Assembly (NCBI GenBank): GCA_002420005.1
Contig: DIHE01000126.1
Span: forward strand, 71,858-135,857
From: Holophagales bacterium UBA5704
Lineage (GTDB): Bacteria; Acidobacteriota; Thermoanaerobaculia; Multivoradales; UBA5704
DNA length: 64,000 bases
Reading direction: 5' to 3'
Position 1 is the first letter of the stretch; each line of letters opens with the position of its first letter. Below, piece by piece: positions 36,225 through 43,479 of this stretch. The position numbers and the translations under genes were made by a program. The notes below the pieces were generated by a model. It saw only the letters and a program-made list of their open reading frames with translations, had not been told where the DNA came from and did not search any database.

Positions 36225-37844
36225 ATGCTCGACCCCCTCTGGCGGCGGCGGGCGCTGGACGGGCTGGCCCAGCCGTTCGACCTGATCGTCCTGGGGGGCG
36301 GCATCACCGGCTGCGGGATCTTTCTCGACGCCTCCCAACGTGGCCTGCGCGTCCTCCTGCTGGAGCGGGGCGACATCGCCTCCGGCACCTCCTCGCGCTC
36401 CTCCAAGCTGATCCATGGGGGCTTGCGGTATCTCAAGCGGCTGCAGCTCCACGTCACCCGCCAGGCCGTCCGCGAGCGCGACTTGATGCTGGCGGTCGAT
36501 CCCCACCTGGTCTGGCCGATCCGCTTTCTGTATCTGGTCTATTCCGGCGCCCGCCCCCCTGCCTGGCAGATGGAGATCGGCCTCCAGGTCTATGACCGGC
36601 TGAACCGCGGCCGGCGGCACCACCGGCGGCTCCCGACGGAGGAGCTCCTGGCGAGCGCGCCGGGCGTCGCGACGGCCGGGCTCCAGACCACCTTCGCGTA
36701 CGGGGACGCGGTGACCGACGACGCCCGCCTGACCCTGGCGGTCGCCGCCACCGGCACCGGCTACGGGGGGTACCTCCTCACCCGGGCCGAGCTGGAGGAC
36801 GGCCTGCGCACCACGGCCGGCCGGCTGAGCGGGGTGCGCTTTCGCGACCAGGAGACCGGCGAGGTCCACACCGCCCGGGCGTCTCTCGTGGTCAATGCCA
36901 CCGGCGCGTGGGTGGACCTCGTCCGCCATCGCCTGGGGATCTCGGGAGCGCGCGTCCGCCCGTCGCGGGGCAGTCATCTCATCTTCGCGAGCGATCGCCT
37001 GCCGATCACCGAGGCGGTGACCCTCCCCTCTCCGGACGACGGACGCCCGGTGTTCTTCATTCCCCACCCGGAAGGGGTCCTGGCCGGGACGACCGACCTG
37101 TTCCACACGGGAGATCTGGACGATCCCCGCCCGTCCCCGGAGGAGGTGGGGTACCTCCTGCGCGCCGCGCAGACGGCCTTTCCCGGCCGGCAGATCGGTG
37201 CGGACGACGTCCGTGGCGCTTTCGCCGGAGTGCGTCCGATCGTCGACACGGGAGCGGCGAGCCCGTCGGCGGCGAGCCGCGAAGAGGCGTTGTGGGACGA
37301 GGAGGGCCTCCTCTCGGTGGCCGGCGGCAAGCTGACCACCTGGCGGGCGATCGCCGAGGAGGTGGTCGACCACGCCCTGCGCTTCCTGCCCTCGGAGCGC
37401 GCCCGCGAGGCGTCCCCCTGCGCCACCGCCGGCACCACGGTCGGTGCCCTGGCACCGCCTGATCTGGCGGAGCGGCTGCAAACAGTGCAGGGGATCGCCC
37501 CGGATGTCGCCGCCGGTCTGGCCCGCCGGCTCGGCGGCCTCTCCTGGCTCGCCGGGGCGGTGGCGCGGTCGCCGAGCGAGCTGCACCCGCTCCTGGACGG
37601 CACCGACCTCACGGCCGCCGAGGTGCGCGTCCATCTGCGGCACGGAGCGGTGGTGCACCTCGAAGACCTCCTGCTGCGCCGTGCCCGCTTCGGCCTCTGG
37701 GACCCCGCCGCCGCCCGCGCCCTGGTCCCGCGCCTCGCGCCGCTCTTTCAGGAAGAGCTCGCCTGGACCGCCGACCGCTGGGACCGGGAGACGGAATCCG
37801 CCGCCGGGGCGTTGGCCGCCTGGACGCCGGAGGGGGTGCGGTGA
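36225..37844 (+). CDS. glpD: Glycerol-3-phosphate dehydrogenase, FAD-dependent
   Basis: Oxidises sn-glycerol 3-phosphate to dihydroxyacetone phosphate, passing electrons to quinone at the membrane. The N-terminal Rossmann motif is LIVLGGGITGCGI, followed by SGTSSRSSKLIHGGLRYL, the classic GlpD signature. A C-terminal helical domain (about 400-539) is present. 539 aa is normal. The ATG directly follows the TGA of the AGPS-like gene, so the two are co-translated, and GlpD could supply DHAP for it. 266 bp of non-coding sequence follow, where GC drops into the island. Confidence 0.93.
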   Translation: MLDPLWRRRALDGLAQPFDLIVLGGGITGCGIFLDASQRGLRVLLLERGDIASGTSSRSSKLIHGGLRYLKRLQLHVTRQAVRERDLMLAVDPHLVWPIRFLYLVYSGARPPAWQMEIGLQVYDRLNRGRRHHRRLPTEELLASAPGVATAGLQTTFAYGDAVTDDARLTLAVAATGTGYGGYLLTRAELEDGLRTTAGRLSGVRFRDQETGEVHTARASLVVNATGAWVDLVRHRLGISGARVRPSRGSHLIFASDRLPITEAVTLPSPDDGRPVFFIPHPEGVLAGTTDLFHTGDLDDPRPSPEEVGYLLRAAQTAFPGRQIGADDVRGAFAGVRPIVDTGAASPSAASREEALWDEEGLLSVAGGKLTTWRAIAEEVVDHALRFLPSERAREASPCATAGTTVGALAPPDLAERLQTVQGIAPDVAAGLARRLGGLSWLAGAVARSPSELHPLLDGTDLTAAEVRVHLRHGAVVHLEDLLLRRARFGLWDPAAARALVPRLAPLFQEELAWTADRWDRETESAAGALAAWTPEGVR

Positions 37845-37858
37845 GGGCGGCTCGGGCG

Positions 37859-37870
37859 GTTGAGACACCT
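37859..37870 (+). repeat. 12-bp direct repeat, left copy
   Basis: GTTGAGACACCT occurs here, 15 bp after the glpD stop, and again at 42231-42242 inside the toxin gene start. The two copies bracket the low-GC Hsp90 region. It may be a remnant of an insertion duplication or chance. Confidence 0.3.
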
Positions 37871-38008
37871 GCGCGCCGCTCTGCAGACCACACATCGCGT
37901 TGCATGGGGGTGAGGACTCCGAGCGAGGCACTCCCGAGGCTTCCAAGAGATTCCCGAGGCGCCTCTGGGGACAGGAATTCCTTCGCGCACCTGCGGTAGA
38001 ATAGGGAG

Positions 38009-38086
38009 ATGAAAACGCTGTCGACTCTGCGCAGGCCGGTGGCCCTCAGCCGGCTTGCGACCTGCTGCCCTTTTAGATTTAGATAA
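38009..38086 (+). CDS. Possible 25-aa leader peptide
   Basis: A short frame, MKTLSTLRRPVALSRLATCC plus five residues, starts at an ATG with AGGGAG four nt upstream and ends 24 bp before the Hsp90-fusion ATG. A TAGAAT -10-like hexamer (37997-38002) ends 6 nt before it. It may be a leader peptide or chance; no family is recognisable. The rest of 37845-38110 contains a 10-bp palindrome GAGGCGCCTC near 37957 and nothing else I can name. Confidence 0.25.
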   Translation: MKTLSTLRRPVALSRLATCCPFRFR

Positions 38087-38110
38087 CTCTGACTTGGCGT
38101 GGCGTGCATC

Positions 38111-40813
38111 ATGTCTATCATCACCAATGAAATGACCTTCGACTTCGACGGGCTGATCCAGCTCCTCGCCGGCCACCTCTATTCCGAGAAGAAGGTCTTC
38201 ATCCGCGAGCTCATCCAGAACGCCCATGACGCCATCCAGCGCCGGGCGGTAAAGGACCCGTCATTCAATCGAGAGCAGGGTCACATCGACATCCTGACCG
38301 ACCTGACCGCCTCGCCTGCGCGCATCATCTTTCGCGACAACGGCCTCGGCATGAGCGTCGAGGACCTGGAGGAGTTCCTCTCCACGATTGGGAAGTCCGG
38401 CACCAAGGCAGCCAGGGACGAAGCGCCGGAGGTGATCGGCCAGTTCGGCATCGGCTTCCTGTCCGGCTTCGTCGTCGGCGCGCGTGTCGAAGTTCGCACC
38501 CGCTCCTGGGAAGCGGCGCCGGATCAGGCCTGTCTGTGGGAGAACTCCGGGAACAAGGACTACACCATCACGCCCTGCACGCTCGCCTACGTGGGGACCG
38601 AGGTTACCGTTCACCTTCGCTCCGCCGAAGATCGTGGCCTGTTGCACGAGGATGCAGTCAAGAAGGTCATCCGTACCTACGCGGACATGCTTCGCATTCC
38701 CATCCACCTGAACGACCCAGGGCACCACAGCGCCGCGATTAACACCATGGTGATGCCGTGGGAACGCAATGGCATTTCCGAAACGGAGATGCGCTTCGAC
38801 AGCATGATCTATCTGGAAAGAACGGTGCCCGACAGCGTTCTCGAGGTGATCCCGATTCGCATCAATGATCCTGCTGCCGACGGCAAATCCACCCTTCATG
38901 CGGAGGGTCTGCTCTACATTACCCGCACTCGCTTGATCGCGACGGATGCCCCCCGCACCGTGCGGGTTTTCCTTAAGCGCATGTTCCTGTGCGAGGAAGC
39001 CAAGGAGATTCTGCCGCCCTGGGCACGCTTCATCAATGGCATCATCAATACGCGCAGTCTTTCGCCCAACGCTGCCCGTGACAACTTCACCCGCGACGCC
39101 AGTTTTACATCTCTACGTGATCGCCTCGGCGACCTCATCGTGGACCACTTCGAGCATCTGCGGGAAAAGGAACCCCAGCGCCTCTCAGAGATCCTTGCAT
39201 ATCACGACCTTGGCATCAAAGCCGCCTGCCACTACTACGACCCGTTCTTCGACAAGTTCGCCCATCTCCTGGAATGGCGGATCAATGCCAAGTCTGCCGC
39301 CGCCCGTGACCGCAACCGGCCGAGCGGTCGCCGTGTCCTCAGCGCCGATATTGGGGCCAATTACACTTGGGCGACTCTGCCGGAGATCCTTGCCGCCCTC
39401 CCCTCCCCGGAAGGCGGCGGTGCCAAGCGCTTCCCCTGCTTCACCACCAGCAGCTCCGCCAACCAGTTCTTCGAGATGGCCGATGCCGCCGGAACCACCG
39501 TAGTGGACGCCAGTTACTATTTCGAGGCGGAGCTGCTCAAAACCTGGGCCGAACGGCGCAAAGCGGTGCTCTCTCTCGTCTATGTAGACCGCGAGGACGA
39601 CCCCGCGGTCTTCCGCGAGATCGATCCCGCCCAGGACCGCGCCGTCCGTGCCCTCGCCCAACAGATGTCTCACTACCTCCGGCCTGGTGGCACCGGTCGC
39701 CTGCGTGTCGAACCGCGGCGTTTCCAGCCGGAGTCCCTGCCCGCCGTGCTCAAGAGCAGCGAGGTCGCCCAGGGCAGCAGGAAGGCCCGTAGCATCCTCA
39801 GCGATCCGAATAGCCCATCTGATCTTCGCGCAATGGCGGAGGAGATGCTCCTCCTCAGCCGAAATGCCGACATGCGGATGAGTATCAATGCGGCCAATCC
39901 TCTCATCCGCACCCTCGCCAGCCTCGCCGAGATCAATCCCGAGGACGACGACCTGCTCCACCTCATGCAATGTGTTTATAACGATGCCATCCTCTACAAC
40001 CAGGAGCTCATGACCCCGCGCAATGCGCAGATTTTTCACGAGCAGTTCCAGCGGCTCATGAACAAGTCCCTCCAGTTCCTGGTGGAAAAGGGCGACCTCG
40101 CCCGCGAACGCGCAGAGCTGGACAAACAACGCCGCCAGACGGAGACCAAACGGAAGCGTGAGCGGAAGCATCTCACCGCCTTCCTGATGACTCCCTTCGC
40201 CAAGGAGTTCGACACTGCCCGCGAAGCCGTCCGCCTCGCGGTCGAAGACCGCCTCGGCTGCGAGCTGCGCACAGCCGATCAGAAGACCTTCGAGGACCTT
40301 ATCCGTGGCAACGTCGAGGCGCACCTCGACGATGCAGACTTTTTTATTGCCGATGTCACCGGAGCCAATCCCAACGTCATGATGGAATTGGGAGCCGCCC
40401 TGTACGGCCGCGGCCATCAGCCAAGCCTTCTCATCGCCCGCGTCGCGAAGAGCGGCGACAAGCCGGAGCTCCCTGCGGATCTCGCCGGGCACATTACCGG
40501 CGGCCTCTACGTCGCGAGCCAGAGCGAGGTGGAGATTGCTGATTTGCTGGAGGAAGGCTTCCGCAAGCACGAGCGGCTGGGCATTCTGCTCAAGCGCGAA
40601 GGCCGCGAGGACTACATCTCGCCGCAAACCCTTCGTGCCTGGACGAGGGACATCCTCATTTCGAAGACCCTCTACGAACGGCTCAGCGACGCTTATCCCA
40701 CTGTGAGCGCCTGGAGGAAGGTCAATGAGAAACAACTGGAGATCCAACTGATCGGAGAAGCTGATCTCGCCTCCGTGGTGCTGAGGCGCATCAAGGAAAA
40801 CCTTCCCGGCTGA
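38111..40813 (+). CDS. Hsp90-type ATPase fused to NDT/TIR-like domain
   Basis: 900-residue two-part protein. Residues 1 to about 215 are an Hsp90 (HtpG) GHKL ATPase domain: helix with RELIQNAHDA (ATP/Mg Asn), DNGLGM, and the lid/G2 motif GQFGIGFLSGFVVG. An Hsp90 middle-domain segment with INGIINTRSLSPNAARDNFTRD follows near residues 310-340. After a helical region and a charged coiled coil (about 655-685) comes a C-terminal domain (about 686-820): FLMTPFAKEFD...ADFFIADVTGANPNVMMELGAAL. This is the pattern of nucleoside 2-deoxyribosyltransferase/TIR-like folds used as NAD- or nucleotide-cleaving effectors. The fusion is unlike housekeeping HtpG (about 620 aa, no such tail). GC is visibly lower than in neighbours. 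A second gene follows after 17 bp. Candidate immune protein (inference). Confidence 0.85.
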   Translation: MSIITNEMTFDFDGLIQLLAGHLYSEKKVFIRELIQNAHDAIQRRAVKDPSFNREQGHIDILTDLTASPARIIFRDNGLGMSVEDLEEFLSTIGKSGTKAARDEAPEVIGQFGIGFLSGFVVGARVEVRTRSWEAAPDQACLWENSGNKDYTITPCTLAYVGTEVTVHLRSAEDRGLLHEDAVKKVIRTYADMLRIPIHLNDPGHHSAAINTMVMPWERNGISETEMRFDSMIYLERTVPDSVLEVIPIRINDPAADGKSTLHAEGLLYITRTRLIATDAPRTVRVFLKRMFLCEEAKEILPPWARFINGIINTRSLSPNAARDNFTRDASFTSLRDRLGDLIVDHFEHLREKEPQRLSEILAYHDLGIKAACHYYDPFFDKFAHLLEWRINAKSAAARDRNRPSGRRVLSADIGANYTWATLPEILAALPSPEGGGAKRFPCFTTSSSANQFFEMADAAGTTVVDASYYFEAELLKTWAERRKAVLSLVYVDREDDPAVFREIDPAQDRAVRALAQQMSHYLRPGGTGRLRVEPRRFQPESLPAVLKSSEVAQGSRKARSILSDPNSPSDLRAMAEEMLLLSRNADMRMSINAANPLIRTLASLAEINPEDDDLLHLMQCVYNDAILYNQELMTPRNAQIFHEQFQRLMNKSLQFLVEKGDLARERAELDKQRRQTETKRKRERKHLTAFLMTPFAKEFDTAREAVRLAVEDRLGCELRTADQKTFEDLIRGNVEAHLDDADFFIADVTGANPNVMMELGAALYGRGHQPSLLIARVAKSGDKPELPADLAGHITGGLYVASQSEVEIADLLEEGFRKHERLGILLKREGREDYISPQTLRAWTRDILISKTLYERLSDAYPTVSAWRKVNEKQLEIQLIGEADLASVVLRRIKENLPG

Positions 40814-40830
40814 CCTTCCCTGTAGTCCTC

Positions 40831-41961
40831 ATGGCCTACCACGACGAACTTTTTAAGCAAGGTCGGCAAGCCGGCTTGGCTGATCGCGTGGCTGAAGCGG
40901 CGCTGCTCTACCGCAGTGCCGCTTCAGCCGCCCTTGAAGTCGGCGACCGTACCGCATGGTTCAAGTGCATGGTGCGGGCAGCATCTGCCACAGGCGACAA
41001 AGGCGACATACGAGCCAGCCTCGCCCTGCTTCTAGAAGCTCGCGAGTCGGAGCCGGAGGATGCCCCGCAGTTCGAGGCATGGTCGGCTCGGAGAGAAATT
41101 TTTTTCATCACACAGTCGATCCGCCCAGAACGATCTCGGCTGAAACAACTCCTCGCCGACCTCCGGTTTTACGCCACAACCCACAGTGCTCGGGCAGCCG
41201 AACTTCTCTTACTCGAAGGGAGTCTGAATTCCTTTTGCGGAGACTGGCGTACCGCCCTCGCCTGTTTCGAGACCGCATGGCAGGCCAAAGATGGACACGA
41301 CCTCAAAGCGTACAACGCTTACATTGCCGCCTCGCACTGCCTGCGACTCGGCCAGCCTTCCGCCTGCCGGGATTGGATTTTCGCGCTTGACCAATGCGAG
41401 GATAAATCGGTTCCCCGCTGGAGCGCTGAGAGCACCCTCCTTCTCGCCCGCGCCGAGGGCCAACCTTTCGCTACCCTCCTATCAAATCTGCGCACTTACA
41501 CTGACCGCGCAGCCGGTGTCCAGCGCGCCGATACCGCCGACATTGTACGTGAGCTGGTCGCCCGCACCCACCTTCTCGATCCCAATGCGGGCGACCCTGC
41601 TGCCGACTTTCACCCAAGCCGCTCCGAGCTCCGGCAGGCACCCAGAAACCGGCAGGTTGTCCACAGCCGCTACGACGCCCACTTGCTCCACCTCGACTAC
41701 CGGCTCGCCTGCCTCCGCTACGTCGCCAGCGTTCCGGCCGTGGATGATTTTTATTACTATCAACCCCAGCAAGTGCCGGCCAGCCTCGTACCAACAGACC
41801 TCGCTCAGTTTCAACGCCGGCTCCACAAAGCCCGTGCCGCTGTCGCCAGCACCCTCCGCTACGCCCGCCACCTCGATACCCTCCTCGAATGCGACTACCG
41901 CCAACGTGAGGTCCAGGCCCGTAGCGAGCGGATTGAGGAGATCGCGCGGGCAGTCGGTTGA
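40831..41961 (+). CDS. Helical-repeat (TPR-like) partner of Hsp90 fusion
   Basis: I do not recognise a named family. The 376-residue protein is almost wholly helical, with TPR-like stretches in the first 240 residues (AEAALLYRSAASAALEVGD, GDIRASLALLLEARESEPED, GDWRTALACFETAWQAKDGH). A C-terminal helical region contains DDFYYYQPQQVP and ends in a long charged helix. No signal peptide or membrane segment. It starts 17 bp after the Hsp90-fusion stop, so the two are very probably one operon. TPR proteins are common Hsp90 co-chaperones, so a sensor or adaptor role is plausible (inference). Confidence 0.7.
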   Translation: MAYHDELFKQGRQAGLADRVAEAALLYRSAASAALEVGDRTAWFKCMVRAASATGDKGDIRASLALLLEARESEPEDAPQFEAWSARREIFFITQSIRPERSRLKQLLADLRFYATTHSARAAELLLLEGSLNSFCGDWRTALACFETAWQAKDGHDLKAYNAYIAASHCLRLGQPSACRDWIFALDQCEDKSVPRWSAESTLLLARAEGQPFATLLSNLRTYTDRAAGVQRADTADIVRELVARTHLLDPNAGDPAADFHPSRSELRQAPRNRQVVHSRYDAHLLHLDYRLACLRYVASVPAVDDFYYYQPQQVPASLVPTDLAQFQRRLHKARAAVASTLRYARHLDTLLECDYRQREVQARSERIEEIARAVG

Positions 41962-42049
41962 TCCGCCTCGACCAGTAGTTTCGACCAGTGGTTGGGGTAA
42001 GCAGCGTACGCAGCACAGTTGTTCGGCATTCCGCAGCCGCGCGTCTCCG

Positions 42050-42185
42050 ATGCTCAAGAACTACAAGCTCAGCCGCTTCTCCTCCGAGCGCCCTCCTGGT
42101 GGACCGCGATGTCGAGATCGTCATCCGGCCCAAGGCCAAAGGGCACGCCGCGCGCGTCGTCTCTGTGTCGGTTGCTTTACCTTGA
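42050..42185 (+). pseudogene. Possible frameshifted remnant of a small protein
   Basis: In the 257-bp gap before the toxin gene, a frame starting at ATG 42050 (MLKNYKLSRFSSE) and a neighbouring frame (LLVDRDVEIVIRPKAKGHA) join well if a base was gained or lost near 42090. Together they look like a short regulatory or antitoxin-type protein. This is suggestive only. Confidence 0.25.
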
Positions 42186-42211
42186 CGCAGCATACGGCAA
42201 GGCCGTAGAGT
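42182..42211 (+). promoter_or_regulatory. Promoter of toxin-antitoxin operon
   Basis: TTGACG (42182-42187), 18-bp spacer, TAGAGT (42206-42211). The -10 ends 7 nt before the GTG at 42219, which predicts a leaderless toxin transcript. GTGTACAC (42219-42226) with flanking GACC/GGTC forms an imperfect palindrome over the start site, a suitable antitoxin operator. Confidence 0.6.
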
Positions 42212-42218
42212 CTGACCT

Positions 42219-42533
42219 GTGTACACGGTCGTTGAGACACCTCTCTTCCAGCGGCTCGCCGACGACCACTGGTCGGACGAGGAGCGGAGCGCCTTCGTGG
42301 CATTCATCGCGGCCCATCCTGAGGCCGGCGAGGTGGTCCCGGGCTCAGGAGGGGTGCGCAAGGTTCGCTGGGGCCTCGGCGGGCGTGGTAAACGCGGCGG
42401 CGTGCGCGTGATCTACTTCAACCGGCTGACGGCGGGTGAGATCTGGCTTCTCGTCTTGTACGCGAAGTCGGAGGCCGGGAACATCCCGGCTCACGTCTTG
42501 CGGCAGATCAAGGAGGACATTGAGCATGGCTAA
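42219..42533 (+). CDS. RelE/HigB-type toxin
   Basis: Probable mRNA interferase of a type II toxin-antitoxin system (104 aa). Characteristic segments are TPLFQRLADDHWSDEE, the basic VRKVRWGLGGRGKRGGVRVIYF and the terminal LRQIKEDIEHG. It precedes its antitoxin, the HigBA order. The GTG start is supported by the promoter geometry. The stop overlaps the antitoxin ATG by 8 nt. It adjoins the Hsp90-fusion operon and is probably part of the same acquired segment. Confidence 0.88.
   Translation: MYTVVETPLFQRLADDHWSDEERSAFVAFIAAHPEAGEVVPGSGGVRKVRWGLGGRGKRGGVRVIYFNRLTAGEIWLLVLYAKSEAGNIPAHVLRQIKEDIEHG
42231..42242 (+). repeat. 12-bp direct repeat, right copy
   Basis: GTTGAGACACCT, the second copy of the sequence at 37859-37870. 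It lies within codons 5-8 of the toxin gene. Confidence 0.3.
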
Positions 42534-42834
42534 GGTTTCCGGGAAATCCAGGCTCGCCACCTCCGGCGAGGAGTTGGGCGAGCAGCTTCTGCAAGCGGTG
42601 CGGGAGATGAAGGCCGGATTGCGCGGCCGTGTGCATACGCCGGAAAGGTCCAGCCTCGTCGAGGCCCGGCTGAGGACGGGACTCTCGCAGGCCTCGTTCG
42701 CGGTTCTGATGGGGGTTTCCGTGCGCACGCTGCAAGACTGGGAGCAAGGCCGCCGAGAGCCTTCCGGCGCGGCGAAGACTCTCATCAAGGTGGCGACCCG
42801 GCATCCGGAGGTTCTGCAAGAGCTCGCGCTGTAA
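42526..42834 (+). CDS. XRE-family antitoxin (HigA-like)
   Basis: 102-residue helix-turn-helix protein pairing with the upstream toxin. The HTH lies at about 47-85 (LRTGLSQASFAVLMGVSVRTLQDWEQGRREP positions). It likely neutralises the toxin and represses the operon through the palindrome at the toxin start. The ATG at 42526 has AAGGAGG upstream and overlaps the toxin stop by 8 nt. 138 bp of sequence without a gene separates it from the lipoprotein gene. Confidence 0.9.
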   Translation: MAKVSGKSRLATSGEELGEQLLQAVREMKAGLRGRVHTPERSSLVEARLRTGLSQASFAVLMGVSVRTLQDWEQGRREPSGAAKTLIKVATRHPEVLQELAL

Positions 42835-42972
42835 GATCTCCGGCGGCTCCTCGGTTCGATCCGCTCGTCAGGTCGGCGCGGGCCTCAGGCGTCCGCACGG
42901 CCAGGCACGACGTGAGTCTGGTCCATGAGCGGCTGCGAGCTGCGCGAGAGGGCGCCCTCGGACCCGCCGCCC

Positions 42973-43479
42973 CTAGTCCACCTCGGCCTTGATCGACAGC
43001 GCCAGAAGCGAGCCGTCGGCCTGGCGGGTTCCGCGGCCTTCGGCGCGGGTGGGACGGCCGGCGGCCACGGAGCGGGCGATCTGGGCGAGGGAGTGGAGGT
43101 CGCCGCGCGCCTCCCACCGGGTCTGGGCGTTGACCACGATCCGGGTGCCACCGGCGAGGGTCAGGGAGCTCTGGCCGGCGGTGGTCACGGCTCCTTCGAA
43201 CTCTTTGCCGGCCCGCGGCGCCTTGCCGCCTCCCTTCCCCCCCTTGCCTCCTTTGCCCCCTTTGCCACCACGGTTGTCGCCGCCGTTGTCGTCGTTGCCC
43301 CGGGTCTGGTTGTCGTCGGTGAGAGCGGCTGTCGAGCTGGCGGTGGTCGAGAAGGCCGGGGCGTCGTCGGTGAACGCGGGTTCCGTGGGGCTGGAGCCCT
43401 GCGAGCAGCCGATGGTGCCGAGCGCGAGGGTGGAGAGGGAGAGCAAAGCGATAAGCTGGAGGGAGCGATGGCGGTTCAT
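42973..43479 (-). CDS. Lipoprotein with Gly-Gly-Lys repeats, DUF5666-like
   Basis: Exported lipoprotein of 168 aa. The signal peptide ends with a lipobox-like LGTIGC, lipidating Cys about residue 25. A disordered region follows with GGKGGKGGKGGKGGG (about 75-90). The C-terminal domain (about 97-168) resembles DUF5666: FEGAVTTAGQSSLTLAGGTRIVV...SLLALSIKAEVD, a small OB-like beta fold. AAGGAGATACC precedes the ATG. It is divergent from the CHAT gene, whose likely start overlaps its first codons. Function is unknown. Confidence 0.78.
   Translation of the reverse strand: MNRHRSLQLIALLSLSTLALGTIGCSQGSSPTEPAFTDDAPAFSTTASSTAALTDDNQTRGNDDNGGDNRGGKGGKGGKGGKGGGKAPRAGKEFEGAVTTAGQSSLTLAGGTRIVVNAQTRWEARGDLHSLAQIARSVAAGRPTRAEGRGTRQADGSLLALSIKAEVD

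Noticed and set aside
38111..40813. Ordinary housekeeping HtpG
   Set aside because: The protein is about 280 residues longer, has a C-terminal NDT/TIR-like domain, and sits in a low-GC segment with an uncharacterised partner and a toxin-antitoxin pair.
43225..43275. C/T-rich triplet-like repeat as a regulatory or microsatellite element
   Set aside because: It is the coding sequence of the Gly-Gly-Lys repeats of the lipoprotein on the minus strand.
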